This document shows, one piece after another, positions 16,198 to 24,213 of a stretch of 54,235 nucleotides of DNA. The first letter of the stretch is position 1, and each line of letters begins with the position of its first letter. Origin of the DNA: Clostridia bacterium. GTDB lineage: Bacteria > Bacillota > Clostridia > Oscillospirales > CAG-272. Location of the stretch: assembly GCA_017503865.1 (NCBI GenBank), contig JAFVSI010000047.1, forward strand, positions 1 through 54,235. The letters are read 5' to 3'. Under the pieces are notes generated by a model, which had not been told where the DNA came from, made no database searches, and worked only from the letters and a program-made list of their open reading frames with translations. A program made the translations under genes and the position numbers.

Positions 16198-17992
16198 TAA
16201 CAATATAAAAACAAACGTCAAAAAAGGAAGAAAAAGGGGCATTTTCCTAAGACTTGCACGCTACGTGCTTGAACAGTGGCCTCTATTCTTCCCTGCACTT
16301 CTTCTCACACTCGGGGCAAATCAGCTCTCACTACTCGGCCCGAAATACTCAGGGGCGGCAATTGACGCCATCGAGCTTGAGAGCGGAGTCGATTTCCCCG
16401 TAGTATTTGAGAACGTAAAGCTTATGATAGGGTGCTACGTTGTCTCGGCACTCCTTTCCTACGTGCTTTCGGTTGTTATGATAAATCTCAGCCAAAAGAT
16501 AATCTACAAAATGCGAAAGCAGGTATTTGAAAAGCTCACTACCCTTCCCGTCAGCTTTTTTGATACTCACGCAACGGGAGACATAATCAGCCATCTTTCG
16601 TATGATATCGACACCATCAACGCCACTCTCTCGCACGACCTCATACAGGTTATGACGAGTATTTACACCGTTGTAGGCTCGCTTATATTTATGTGGAAAA
16701 TATCGAGACCGATGATACTTATATTTGCTCTCACCGTTCCCGTGTCTATCCTATTTACCCGCTATCGCTCAAAGGTGGTGCGTCCCCTTTTCCGCAAAAG
16801 AGCGAAAAAATACGGAGAGCTTAACGGATTTGCGGAGGAAATGCTCACAGGCTCACGCACCATCTCTGCGTACGGAAGAGAGGACGAGATATCCTCTCGC
16901 TTCAACAAGATAAACGATGAGGCGATGGACGCATATTACAAGGCAGACTATCACGCGGCTATACTTTTCCCAACGATAAATCTTATAAACAATATTTCGC
17001 TTACTCTCGTTGCCGTTATGGGCGGAATCCTCTATATGTTCTCACAAAACGGCACGGTCCTTGCCACATCGCTTTTCTTTATCACACTTGGCGGCGTGGC
17101 ACAGTTCGTTCAGTATTCGAGAAAATTTGCAGGGCCTATAAACGAGTTTTCGAACATTCTTCACGAATTTCAGTCGGCATTCTCTGCGGCAGAGCGAGTA
17201 TTCTCAATACTTGACGAGGCACCCGAGAAGGTCGACTCCCCCGACGCAAAGGACTTTTGCGACGTTAAGGGTGACGTTTCGCTAAACAACGTGACCTTTG
17301 GCTACACCGAGGACAAGACCATTCTCAAGGACGTCTCGGTAAGTGCAAAGAAGGGACAGACCGTTGCCATCGTCGGCCCTACCGGTGCGGGAAAAACTAC
17401 TATCATCAACCTTCTTATGCGTTTCTATGACGCACAAAGCGGTGAAATCCTTATGGACGGAATGCCGTCGGGTGAGCTTAAGAGGAGCGACCTTCGTCTC
17501 GCCTTCACTATGGTTCTTCAGGATACCTGGCTCTTCTGCGGTACTATATACGACAACATCGCATACGGCCGCGAGGACGCAACGCCCGAGGAGGTCTATG
17601 CGGCGGCAAGGGCGGCAAAGATTGCTTCATATATTGAAAGTCTGCCCGACGGATATAACACCGTTCTTTCCGATGACGGCGTAAATATATCGAAGGGACA
17701 AAAGCAGCTTATCACGATAGCCAGAGCATTCCTCGCTAATACGCCCATTCTCATTCTCGATGAGGCGACCTCAAACGTTGACTCACGTACCGAGATACAG
17801 ATACAAACGGCTATGACCGCTCTTATGCAGGACAAGACCTGCTTTATCATCGCACACCGTCTCTCGACTATTCAAAATGCCGATACCATTCTCGTCGTAA
17901 AGGACGGCTCGATAATCGAGCAAGGAAACCACGCAGAGCTTATCGCCAAAGGCGGATTTTACTATTCGCTCTATCACTCTCAGTTTAATTGA
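16190..17992 (+). CDS. ABC exporter half-transporter, catalytically complete partner
   Basis: The ATPase domain (about residues 370-600) has Walker A GPTGAGKTT, Walker B ILILDEATS with catalytic glutamate, and H-loop FIIAHRLST, while its signature is the variant ISKGQKQ. With the upstream subunit, this forms one active and one degenerate site. The membrane domain has six helices, preceded by a basic N-terminus. GTG 16181 is possible, but GGAGG (16177-16181) sits eight bases before TTG 16190, which I prefer. The gene overlaps the end of the first subunit. Substrate unknown; drug or antimicrobial-peptide export is expected from MarR control. Confidence 0.9.
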   Translation: MTDNNIKTNVKKGRKRGIFLRLARYVLEQWPLFFPALLLTLGANQLSLLGPKYSGAAIDAIELESGVDFPVVFENVKLMIGCYVVSALLSYVLSVVMINLSQKIIYKMRKQVFEKLTTLPVSFFDTHATGDIISHLSYDIDTINATLSHDLIQVMTSIYTVVGSLIFMWKISRPMILIFALTVPVSILFTRYRSKVVRPLFRKRAKKYGELNGFAEEMLTGSRTISAYGREDEISSRFNKINDEAMDAYYKADYHAAILFPTINLINNISLTLVAVMGGILYMFSQNGTVLATSLFFITLGGVAQFVQYSRKFAGPINEFSNILHEFQSAFSAAERVFSILDEAPEKVDSPDAKDFCDVKGDVSLNNVTFGYTEDKTILKDVSVSAKKGQTVAIVGPTGAGKTTIINLLMRFYDAQSGEILMDGMPSGELKRSDLRLAFTMVLQDTWLFCGTIYDNIAYGREDATPEEVYAAARAAKIASYIESLPDGYNTVLSDDGVNISKGQKQLITIARAFLANTPILILDEATSNVDSRTEIQIQTAMTALMQDKTCFIIAHRLSTIQNADTILVVKDGSIIEQGNHAELIAKGGFYYSLYHSQFN

Positions 17993-18006
17993 TTTCATAA
18001 GAAAAG

Positions 18007-18038
18007 CGGCTCACCCTTCGGTGAGCCGTGTTTTTTTT
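18007..18038 (+). terminator. Terminator of the MarR/ABC operon
   Basis: CGGCTCACC (18007-18015) pairs with GGTGAGCCG (18020-18028) around CTTC. TG and eight T bases follow. Confidence 0.9.
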
Positions 18039-18056
18039 GGTTTTCGGGAACCCAAC

Positions 18057-18086
18057 AAAAAAGGTCGGTGCGAAAGCACCGACCTT
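18057..18086 (-). terminator. Terminator of the TetR gene
   Basis: AAGGTCGGTGC (18061-18071) pairs with GCACCGACCTT (18076-18086) around GAAA. On the minus strand it is followed by a T-run (plus-strand A bases 18057-18062), so it stops transcription arriving from the TetR gene. Confidence 0.85.
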
Positions 18087-18122
18087 TTGGTTAGTCCCGT
18101 TAAGTAAAACGAAGGGCACTTT

Positions 18123-18722
18123 TTACTGCTTGAAGTATGCCGACATCGTAGAGTAAACCACGTTGAATACGTGGTAAGCATTATCCTCGTTGTTTTCAAG
18201 GTCTCCGTCGAATACTCTGATGGCAAAGTCAAGCAAGGCTGTAAAGGCAGAGTGAAGTATTGCTCTCACGTCAGCCTCTTCCTTAAACAAGGGTTGGCAA
18301 GTACTTACAAGCCGTGAAAACGACTTACTGTGTGCTACGTGCATAGCCCCCGTAAAGTATACGGAATAGTAAAGCCTTACGTAGCTTCTGCAACGTGCCT
18401 CGTTGCGAAGCAAAAAAAACCAGATAATATTAAAAACCTCATAGAAGCTTTCACGCAACGATGAATTTACTTTATCGATATTCTCGGCAGCGTTGAGTAT
18501 AGCATAGATAAGCTCGTTATCAAGGCGGTAAAACGCCTCCTCGAAAAGTCTCTCCTTACTTCCGAAAATTCTGTAAATATAGACCTCGTTAGGCCTTATT
18601 CCTTCAGGTGGCAGTGTAGAGTAAGTAATGGCACGTGTGGTCGCCTTCTCGAAACCGCCCTCTGCAATAAGACTGATGGTGTTTTCGATCAAAGTATTTC
18701 TGATCTCAGCCTCAAATTTCAT
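18123..18722 (-). CDS. TetR-family transcriptional regulator
   Basis: The 199-residue protein opens with IRNTLIENTISLIAEGGFEKATTRAI (first helix and start of the helix-turn-helix), followed by VYIYRIFGSKERLFEEAF as recognition helix and wing. The ligand-binding remainder is helical and not assignable to a subfamily. It lies between the ABC exporter (convergent) and the nucleoside importer (divergent), so the importer promoter 250 bp away and its own promoter are the likely targets. Its leader carries a tetranucleotide tract that may tune expression. Confidence 0.85.
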   Translation of the reverse strand: MKFEAEIRNTLIENTISLIAEGGFEKATTRAITYSTLPPEGIRPNEVYIYRIFGSKERLFEEAFYRLDNELIYAILNAAENIDKVNSSLRESFYEVFNIIWFFLLRNEARCRSYVRLYYSVYFTGAMHVAHSKSFSRLVSTCQPLFKEEADVRAILHSAFTALLDFAIRVFDGDLENNEDNAYHVFNVVYSTMSAYFKQ

Positions 18723-18786
18723 ACAGTTCTCCCCTTTTGCATTTTCAGATTATTACACTGATGTCGTTCTTAGATAGGAATAGCGT

Positions 18787-18809
18787 ATACATACATACAT
18801 ACATACATA
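18787..18809. repeat. ATAC tetranucleotide microsatellite in the TetR leader
   Basis: Five complete ATAC units and three bases of a sixth (18787-18809) abut the -10 box of the TetR promoter and would lie at the start of its transcript. Tracts of this sort change length by slippage. Confidence 0.85.
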
Positions 18810-18837
18810 GGATACCACCTATTTGTTGATTTGTCAA
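18809..18837 (-). promoter_or_regulatory. Promoter of the TetR gene
   Basis: On the minus strand, TTGACA (18832-18837) and TATCCT (18809-18814) are separated by 17 bp. The microsatellite begins at the -10 and runs into the transcribed leader. Confidence 0.7.
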
Positions 18838-18971
18838 CACTTTTTAGTGTTTTTTTACAAATTACTGTCCTTTTTTTTGGACATTTTTCCACTTTGGAAT
18901 TATGCGAAAATTAAGCGAAAGAAAAACGAAAAAATTGTGAAGATTTTGTGAAAATAAAAACCAATTATTCG

Positions 18972-19000
18972 TTGACAAAAGTCGAAAGTTGTGATAAAAT
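18972..19000 (+). promoter_or_regulatory. Promoter of the nucleoside importer operon
   Basis: TTGACA (18972-18977) and TAAAAT (18995-19000) are 17 bp apart, 59 bp upstream of the lipoprotein start. The leader is too short for a purine riboswitch and shows no aptamer-like fold. Confidence 0.8.
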
Positions 19001-19058
19001 CAAATTAGTACTTTTTCCGTATAAAAACGGAGAACAAATAAAAAGGAGGAACAGTAAA

Positions 19059-20252
19059 ATGTTCAAAAAGATTCTTTCCATCTGTTTGGCAGTTGTTATG
19101 ATTGCTTCCCTCTGTGCAGTTATGACTTCCTGCGGCGAAACCAAGGACGACTTCAAGCTTGGCGTTATCCTTCTTCACGACGAGGCTTCTACTTACGACC
19201 TCAACTTCATCGAAGCAGTTGAGCGTGCAAAGACAGAGCTTGGTCTTACCGAGGATCAGGTCATCTACAAGAAGGGCATTCCCGAGTCCAATGCTTGCTA
19301 CGAGGCAGCAGTAGAGCTCGTTGGAATGGGCTGCGACATCATCTTCGCAGACAGCTTCGGTCACGAGGAGTTCATGCTCAAGGCTGCTAAGGAATTCACA
19401 GACGTTGAGTTCTGCCACGCAACAGGAACAATGGCTCACACCGAAAAGCTCGATAACTTCCACAACGCATTCGCTTCTATCTACGAGGGTAGATTCCTTG
19501 CAGGTGTTGCTGCAGGTCTCAAGATCAACGAGATGATCAACTCCGGCAAGATCACCGCTGACAAGGCAAAGATGGGCTACGTTGGTGCACATCCTTACGC
19601 AGAGGTTATTTCCGGTTACACTTCCTTCTATCTCGGTGCAAAGTCTGTTTGCCCCACAGTAACTATGGACGTTCAGTTCACAGGTTCTTGGTATGACGAG
19701 ATCAAGGAAAAGGACGCAGCTACAGCGCTTATCAACAACGGCTGTATTCTTATTTCTCAGCACGCAGACTCTATGGGTGCTCCCACAGTTTGTGAGGAAA
19801 AGAACGTTCCTAACGTTTCCTACAACGGAAGCACAGTTGCTTCTTGCCCCAATACTTTCATCGTTTCTTCTAAGATCGACTGGACACCTTACTTCGTATA
19901 CATCTACAACCAGTTCACAAAGGGCGAGGCTATCGCTGCTGACTGGACAGGTACTATCGCAACAGGCTCCGTTGTTCTCTCTGAGGTCAACACAAAGGCT
20001 GCTGCTGCAGGCACTGTAGAGAAGCTTGATGAAGTAAAGGCTAAACTCACTGCAGGTGAGCTTCACGTATTTGACGCTTCCACCTTCACAATAGGCGGTA
20101 ACGCAGTTACTTCCTACAAGGCTGACGTTGATACCGACTCTGCTTTCACCCCCGACACAGAGGTAATTGAAGGCGGCGTATTCTACGAATCCAAGTTCCG
20201 TTCTGCTCCTTACTTTGATGCAAGAATCGACGGAATTACTTGCCTTAACTAA
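19059..20252 (+). CDS. BMP-family lipoprotein, nucleoside-binding component of ABC importer
   Basis: The start is ATG 19059, which follows AGGAGGAAC; the frame also extends back to 18948 through the promoter, which cannot be coding. The 397-residue protein has a lipoprotein signal peptide (lysines at 3-4, hydrophobic core, lipobox MTSC near residue 25) and the BMP/PnrA fold: KLGVILLHDEASTYDLNF, CDIIFADSFGHEEFM and YEGRFLAGVAAGL are typical blocks. Relatives (PnrA, B. subtilis YufN/NupN) bind purine nucleosides outside the membrane. The gene heads an operon with ATPase and permeases. Heavy use of preferred codons suggests high expression. Confidence 0.9.
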   Translation: MFKKILSICLAVVMIASLCAVMTSCGETKDDFKLGVILLHDEASTYDLNFIEAVERAKTELGLTEDQVIYKKGIPESNACYEAAVELVGMGCDIIFADSFGHEEFMLKAAKEFTDVEFCHATGTMAHTEKLDNFHNAFASIYEGRFLAGVAAGLKINEMINSGKITADKAKMGYVGAHPYAEVISGYTSFYLGAKSVCPTVTMDVQFTGSWYDEIKEKDAATALINNGCILISQHADSMGAPTVCEEKNVPNVSYNGSTVASCPNTFIVSSKIDWTPYFVYIYNQFTKGEAIAADWTGTIATGSVVLSEVNTKAAAAGTVEKLDEVKAKLTAGELHVFDASTFTIGGNAVTSYKADVDTDSAFTPDTEVIEGGVFYESKFRSAPYFDARIDGITCLN

Positions 20253-20270
20253 TTTTTGAACGAATTAGCT

Positions 20271-20298
20271 GACGAGCGGAGCATCTGCTCCGCTCGTC
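20271..20298 (+). terminator. Intra-operon hairpin between lipoprotein and ATPase genes
   Basis: GACGAGCGGAGCA (20271-20283) pairs with TGCTCCGCTCGTC (20286-20298), a 13-bp GC-rich stem followed by only a weak T-run (TTGATTT). It probably acts as a leaky terminator or 3' RNA stabiliser, letting the binding protein be made in excess over the membrane components. Confidence 0.7.
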
Positions 20299-20397
20299 TT
20301 GATTTAAAAAGCTACAAGACAGAAGCAAAGTGCTTTAAATTTTCTTTAGAGCATTTTCCTTTTAGCTTGTAAGAAGTTTTCTTTTTGGAGGAATTAT

Positions 20398-22128
20398 ATG
20401 AATAAACCGATTGCTCTGGAGATGAAAAACGTCTCCAAATATTTTGGTTCTCTTGCGGCAAACAAGAACGTCGATCTCACGGTATACCGAGGCGAGATAC
20501 TCGCAATTCTCGGTGAAAACGGTTGTGGAAAGACAACACTTATGAATATGATAGCGGGTATATATTACCCCGACAGCGGCTCCGTTTACGTTGACGGCAA
20601 GGAAGCTGTTATTCATTCGCCTAAGGATGCCTTCCGTCACGGAATCGGTATGGTACATCAGCACTTCAAGCTCGTTGATATATTTACCGCTGCCGAAAAT
20701 ATCGTGCTTGGAATAGACGACGGTAAAAAATACAGCATAAACGAGGTCAACCACAAGGTATCCGAAATTGCCGACAAATACGGATTCCATATTGATCCCA
20801 AGAAGAAGATTTACGATATGTCGGTTTCCGAAAAGCAGACTGTTGAGATACTCAAGGTGCTTTACAGAGGTGCTGACATACTCATTCTTGACGAGCCCTC
20901 AGCGGTTCTTACCCCTCAGGAGACGGACAAGCTCTTTGACGTGCTTCGCCGTATGCGTGAGGACGGAAAATCGATACTTATAATCACACACAAGCTCCAC
21001 GAGGTGCTTTCTATCTCCGATAGAGTTGCAGTGCTTCGTAAGGGTGAGCATATAGCAACGGTTGAGACTGCTACGACAACCGCTCCTCTCCTTACCGAGA
21101 TGATGGTTGGTCAGAAGGTTGAGCTTAACATCAACCGTCCCGAGCCTAAGAACGTACGCGACAGACTTGAAATAGTAGATATTTCTATGAAGGATGCCGA
21201 CGGCGTCAATGTACTTGACCACGTGAGCTTCACCGCTCGTTCGGGAGAAATTCTCGGAATTGCGGGAATTGCGGGCTCAGGTCAGCGTGAGCTTCTTGAA
21301 GCGATCGCAGGACTTAAGGACCTTGAATCGGGTAAGATAATATTCAACCGCCCGAAGAAAAATCTCCCCGTCTCCTTCTACCATAAGACCTATGCCGAGG
21401 TCGTTGCCCTTGCAAATGAGGGACGCTTCCATTACGAGGACGGCACTCCCGTTGACTTTACGGGTATGTCGCACTCGCACATCTGCGAGCTTGTAAACTC
21501 GGGCAAGGTACTCTTTAATGAAGATGACGTTATGGACCTTCGCGACAAGACACCTCTGCAGATACGTGAGCTTGGCGTCAGACTTTCCTTCGTCCCCGAA
21601 GACCGTCTCGGTATGGGACTCGTTGGAAATATGGACCTCGTTGACAATATGATGCTCCGTAGCTACCGTAAGGGACACTCGCTTTTCGTTGACAGAAAGA
21701 AGCCGAGCGACCTTGCAAAGAAGATAGTCGACGACCTTAACGTATCCACCCCAAGCACACATACACCCGTTCGCCGTCTTTCAGGCGGTAACGTGCAAAA
21801 GGTGCTTGTAGGACGTGAGATAGCTGCCGCTCCTACAGTTCTTATGGCGGCATATCCCGTTCGCGGACTTGATATAAATTCTTCCTACACCATATATGAC
21901 CTTCTCACAGAGCAGAAGGAAAACGGCGTTGCGGTAATTTTCGTAGGTGAGGACCTTGACGTTCTCGTCGAGCTGTGCGACCGAATCCTCGTACTTTGTG
22001 CAGGTCGCGTAACAGCGGTGCTTGACGGCAAAACCGCAACGAAAGAGGAGATCGGTCTCTATATGACCAAGACCGATTTTGATAACGAGGAAAAGGAGAG
22101 TGGTACAAATGAAGAATCGCAAATTTGA
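20398..22128 (+). CDS. Nucleoside ABC importer, double ATPase subunit
   Basis: The 576-residue protein contains two ABC domains. The first has Walker A GENGCGKTT, a Q-loop in MVHQHF, signature MSVSEKQ and Walker B ILILDEPSAVL. The second has the degenerate GIAGSGQRE in place of Walker A and signature LSGGNVQK, as usual for sugar and nucleoside importers of the RbsA/YufO type. About 60 extra residues interrupt the second domain (VSFYHKTYAEVVALAN region). The family is usually about 510 residues, so this protein is longer. The start follows GGAGG. It energises the two permeases downstream. Confidence 0.9.
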   Translation: MNKPIALEMKNVSKYFGSLAANKNVDLTVYRGEILAILGENGCGKTTLMNMIAGIYYPDSGSVYVDGKEAVIHSPKDAFRHGIGMVHQHFKLVDIFTAAENIVLGIDDGKKYSINEVNHKVSEIADKYGFHIDPKKKIYDMSVSEKQTVEILKVLYRGADILILDEPSAVLTPQETDKLFDVLRRMREDGKSILIITHKLHEVLSISDRVAVLRKGEHIATVETATTTAPLLTEMMVGQKVELNINRPEPKNVRDRLEIVDISMKDADGVNVLDHVSFTARSGEILGIAGIAGSGQRELLEAIAGLKDLESGKIIFNRPKKNLPVSFYHKTYAEVVALANEGRFHYEDGTPVDFTGMSHSHICELVNSGKVLFNEDDVMDLRDKTPLQIRELGVRLSFVPEDRLGMGLVGNMDLVDNMMLRSYRKGHSLFVDRKKPSDLAKKIVDDLNVSTPSTHTPVRRLSGGNVQKVLVGREIAAAPTVLMAAYPVRGLDINSSYTIYDLLTEQKENGVAVIFVGEDLDVLVELCDRILVLCAGRVTAVLDGKTATKEEIGLYMTKTDFDNEEKESGTNEESQI

Positions 22129-23194
22129 ATTGCCCTTTCATATAGTTAAGCGAGACACGATGCCTCTTTGGAAGTCCCTCGCTGTACGCGTTGCGGCTAT
22201 CGTTATCTCCCTTTTGCTTTGCTCTGTCCTCTCTGTTCTGCTTATAAATAAGAGTCCTCTCGTATTCTTCGAAACTATGTTCAAGGCAGTATTCAGCAGA
22301 GATATCCTTATCTGGCAGTTTGCAAAGGATACGGCAGTTCTTCTCTGCATCGCCCTTGCGATAACCCCCGCGTTCCGTATGCGTTTCTGGAACATCGGTG
22401 CTGAAGGTCAGACTCTTATCGGTGCTCTCGCAGCGGTTACCGTCGCCTTCTATTTGGGCGAATCCCTTCCGAACGGAATTTTACTTATAGTTATGTTTGC
22501 GGCAGCAGTCCTTGCAGGCGGTCTTTGGGGCTTCCTTCCTGCTGTTTTCAAGGCAAAATGGAACGCTAACGAAACGCTCTTTACACTTATGATGAACTAC
22601 GTTGCGATGGAGCTTGTCAATTTCTGCATAAGCGTTTGGGTACAAAGCGGCTCGGGAGTTCTTACTCCCCTTTCGGTCGGACATCTTCCCACCGTTCTCA
22701 ACAGTTATTTCCTTCTTATCGCAATAGTTCTCGTTATAACGGTTATTATTCACATTTACCTCAGACAAACAAAGCAGGGATACGAAATCTCCGTTGTAGG
22801 TGAAAGTGAAAACACCGCTCGCTACGTAGGAATTGAGGTAAACAAGGTCATAATCCGCACAATGATAATTTCGGGTGCTATATGCGGCATCGCAGGTTTT
22901 CTTATCGTTGGTGCTCTCGACCATACCGTTTCGGCTGAATCCACCGTTGGCGGTCTCGGCTTTATAGCAATAATGGTTTCTTGGCTCGCTAAGTTCAATC
23001 CTCTTGCTATGATAGGCACGTCGGCATTTATCACCTTCCTCAGAAGAGGAACTAAGAACCTCGCAATAAGAGCTGCTTTCCCTGATATAGTTGTGGGAAC
23101 AGTCCTCTTCTTCATCATCGGCTGTGAGTTCTTCATCAATTACAAGATAAAATTCCGCAAGGCAAATACTACTGACAAAGGGGGTAAAGCTTAA
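22109..23194 (+). CDS. Nucleoside ABC importer, permease subunit 1
   Basis: The start is placed at ATG 22109 after AAAAGGAG; the gene overlaps the end of the ATPase gene by 20 bp. The 361-residue protein is a BPD_transp_2 (YufP/NupP-type) permease with about nine to ten membrane helices and the diagnostic cytoplasmic segment FWNIGAEGQTLIG (about residue 90) that couples to the ATPase. It pairs with the next gene to form the heterodimeric channel. Its stop codon overlaps the next start (TAATG). Confidence 0.9.
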   Translation: MKNRKFELPFHIVKRDTMPLWKSLAVRVAAIVISLLLCSVLSVLLINKSPLVFFETMFKAVFSRDILIWQFAKDTAVLLCIALAITPAFRMRFWNIGAEGQTLIGALAAVTVAFYLGESLPNGILLIVMFAAAVLAGGLWGFLPAVFKAKWNANETLFTLMMNYVAMELVNFCISVWVQSGSGVLTPLSVGHLPTVLNSYFLLIAIVLVITVIIHIYLRQTKQGYEISVVGESENTARYVGIEVNKVIIRTMIISGAICGIAGFLIVGALDHTVSAESTVGGLGFIAIMVSWLAKFNPLAMIGTSAFITFLRRGTKNLAIRAAFPDIVVGTVLFFIIGCEFFINYKIKFRKANTTDKGGKA

Positions 23195-24153
23195 TGAATC
23201 CGTTTCTTGACTATCTGCTTAATGCAATATCACTTGGAATGACCTTCCTTTTAGGCTGTACGGGTGAAATACTTACTGAAAAGGTAGGACACCTCAACCT
23301 CGGAATCCCCGGTATAATGTCGGTCGGCGGTGCTTGCGGCTGTATAGCTCTAAAGCTTATGTACGGCTCGAATATTCCCCCCGCTCTCATTCTTATCATT
23401 TCGATACTTGCTTCCTTCGTGGGCGGCTTGCTTATGGGTGCAATATACAGCTTCCTTACAGTCTCCCTCAAGGCTAACCAGAACGTGACGGGACTTGCTA
23501 TGACGACCTTCGGCGTCGGTGTTACAAAGTTTATTATGTCGGAGTTCTCGGTAAAGAACGCACACCAGTTCCTTTATGCTCTCGAGTACTTCCGTTTCCC
23601 CTTTGCAAAGAACGAGACGGCTCTCAAGTACTGGGGCGTAATGCTTTACCTCGCTGTTATCATAGCCCTTGTAACCTCCTTCGTTCTTTCCCGCACACGC
23701 GTAGGACTTCATCTCCGTGCGGTCGGTGAAAACCCTGCGGCAGCAGATGCCGTCGGTATCAACGTAACTCTTTACAAGTACGGCTCTACCTGCATAGGCA
23801 GCGGAATTGCGGCTCTTGGCGGTCTTTATTACATTATGAACTATATGGGCTCTGCCGAGGCGTATAAGAGAATCGAGTCGCTCGGTTGGCTCGCAGTTGC
23901 TCTCGTTATCTTCTCACTTTGGAAGCCGCATTTGAGTATTATCGCATCAACACTTTTCGGTATGCTCTATATTGCGGGAACACGTCTTCCCACCTTGCTT
24001 GGAATAAAGATAGACACAAGTGCAATCTACCTTTTCCAGATGCTCCCTTACGTCGTAACTATCATAGTTCTCATTATTTCAAGTATTCGTAACAAAAAGG
24101 AAAATCAACCGCCCGCCTCGCTCGGTCTTCCCTACTTCAGAGAAGAAAGATAA
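23194..24153 (+). CDS. Nucleoside ABC importer, permease subunit 2
   Basis: The 319-residue BPD_transp_2 permease (YufQ/NupQ-type) has about nine membrane helices and the EKVGHLNLGIPGIM coupling region near residue 30, equivalent to the NIGAEGQ segment of subunit 1. Translation is coupled to subunit 1 through TAATG. It is the last gene of the four-gene operon and ends just before a strong bidirectional hairpin. Confidence 0.9.
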   Translation: MNPFLDYLLNAISLGMTFLLGCTGEILTEKVGHLNLGIPGIMSVGGACGCIALKLMYGSNIPPALILIISILASFVGGLLMGAIYSFLTVSLKANQNVTGLAMTTFGVGVTKFIMSEFSVKNAHQFLYALEYFRFPFAKNETALKYWGVMLYLAVIIALVTSFVLSRTRVGLHLRAVGENPAAADAVGINVTLYKYGSTCIGSGIAALGGLYYIMNYMGSAEAYKRIESLGWLAVALVIFSLWKPHLSIIASTLFGMLYIAGTRLPTLLGIKIDTSAIYLFQMLPYVVTIIVLIISSIRNKKENQPPASLGLPYFREER

Positions 24154-24172
24154 CTTCAATAACAAAAAAATC

Positions 24173-24203
24173 GGCGTTGCACTCAACGAGTGCAACGCCT
24201 TTT
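24173..24203. terminator. Bidirectional terminator, nucleoside importer / flotillin
   Basis: GGCGTTGCACTC (24173-24184) and GAGTGCAACGCC (24188-24199) form a perfect 12-bp stem. A bases precede it and TTTTG follows, so it serves both convergent operons. Confidence 0.85.
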
Positions 24204-24213
24204 GTTTTGCTTT

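Noticed and set aside
18787..18809. CRISPR-like repeat at the ATAC tract, or at the 16-bp pair near 54109
   Set aside because: The first is a simple tandem microsatellite; the second has only two copies, no regular spacers, and no cas genes in the window.
19005..20066. Long open frame of 353 codons on the minus strand under the BMP lipoprotein gene
   Set aside because: It is the antisense shadow of a highly biased gene: cysteine-rich, family-free product, no ribosome site, and the plus strand encodes a clear lipoprotein.
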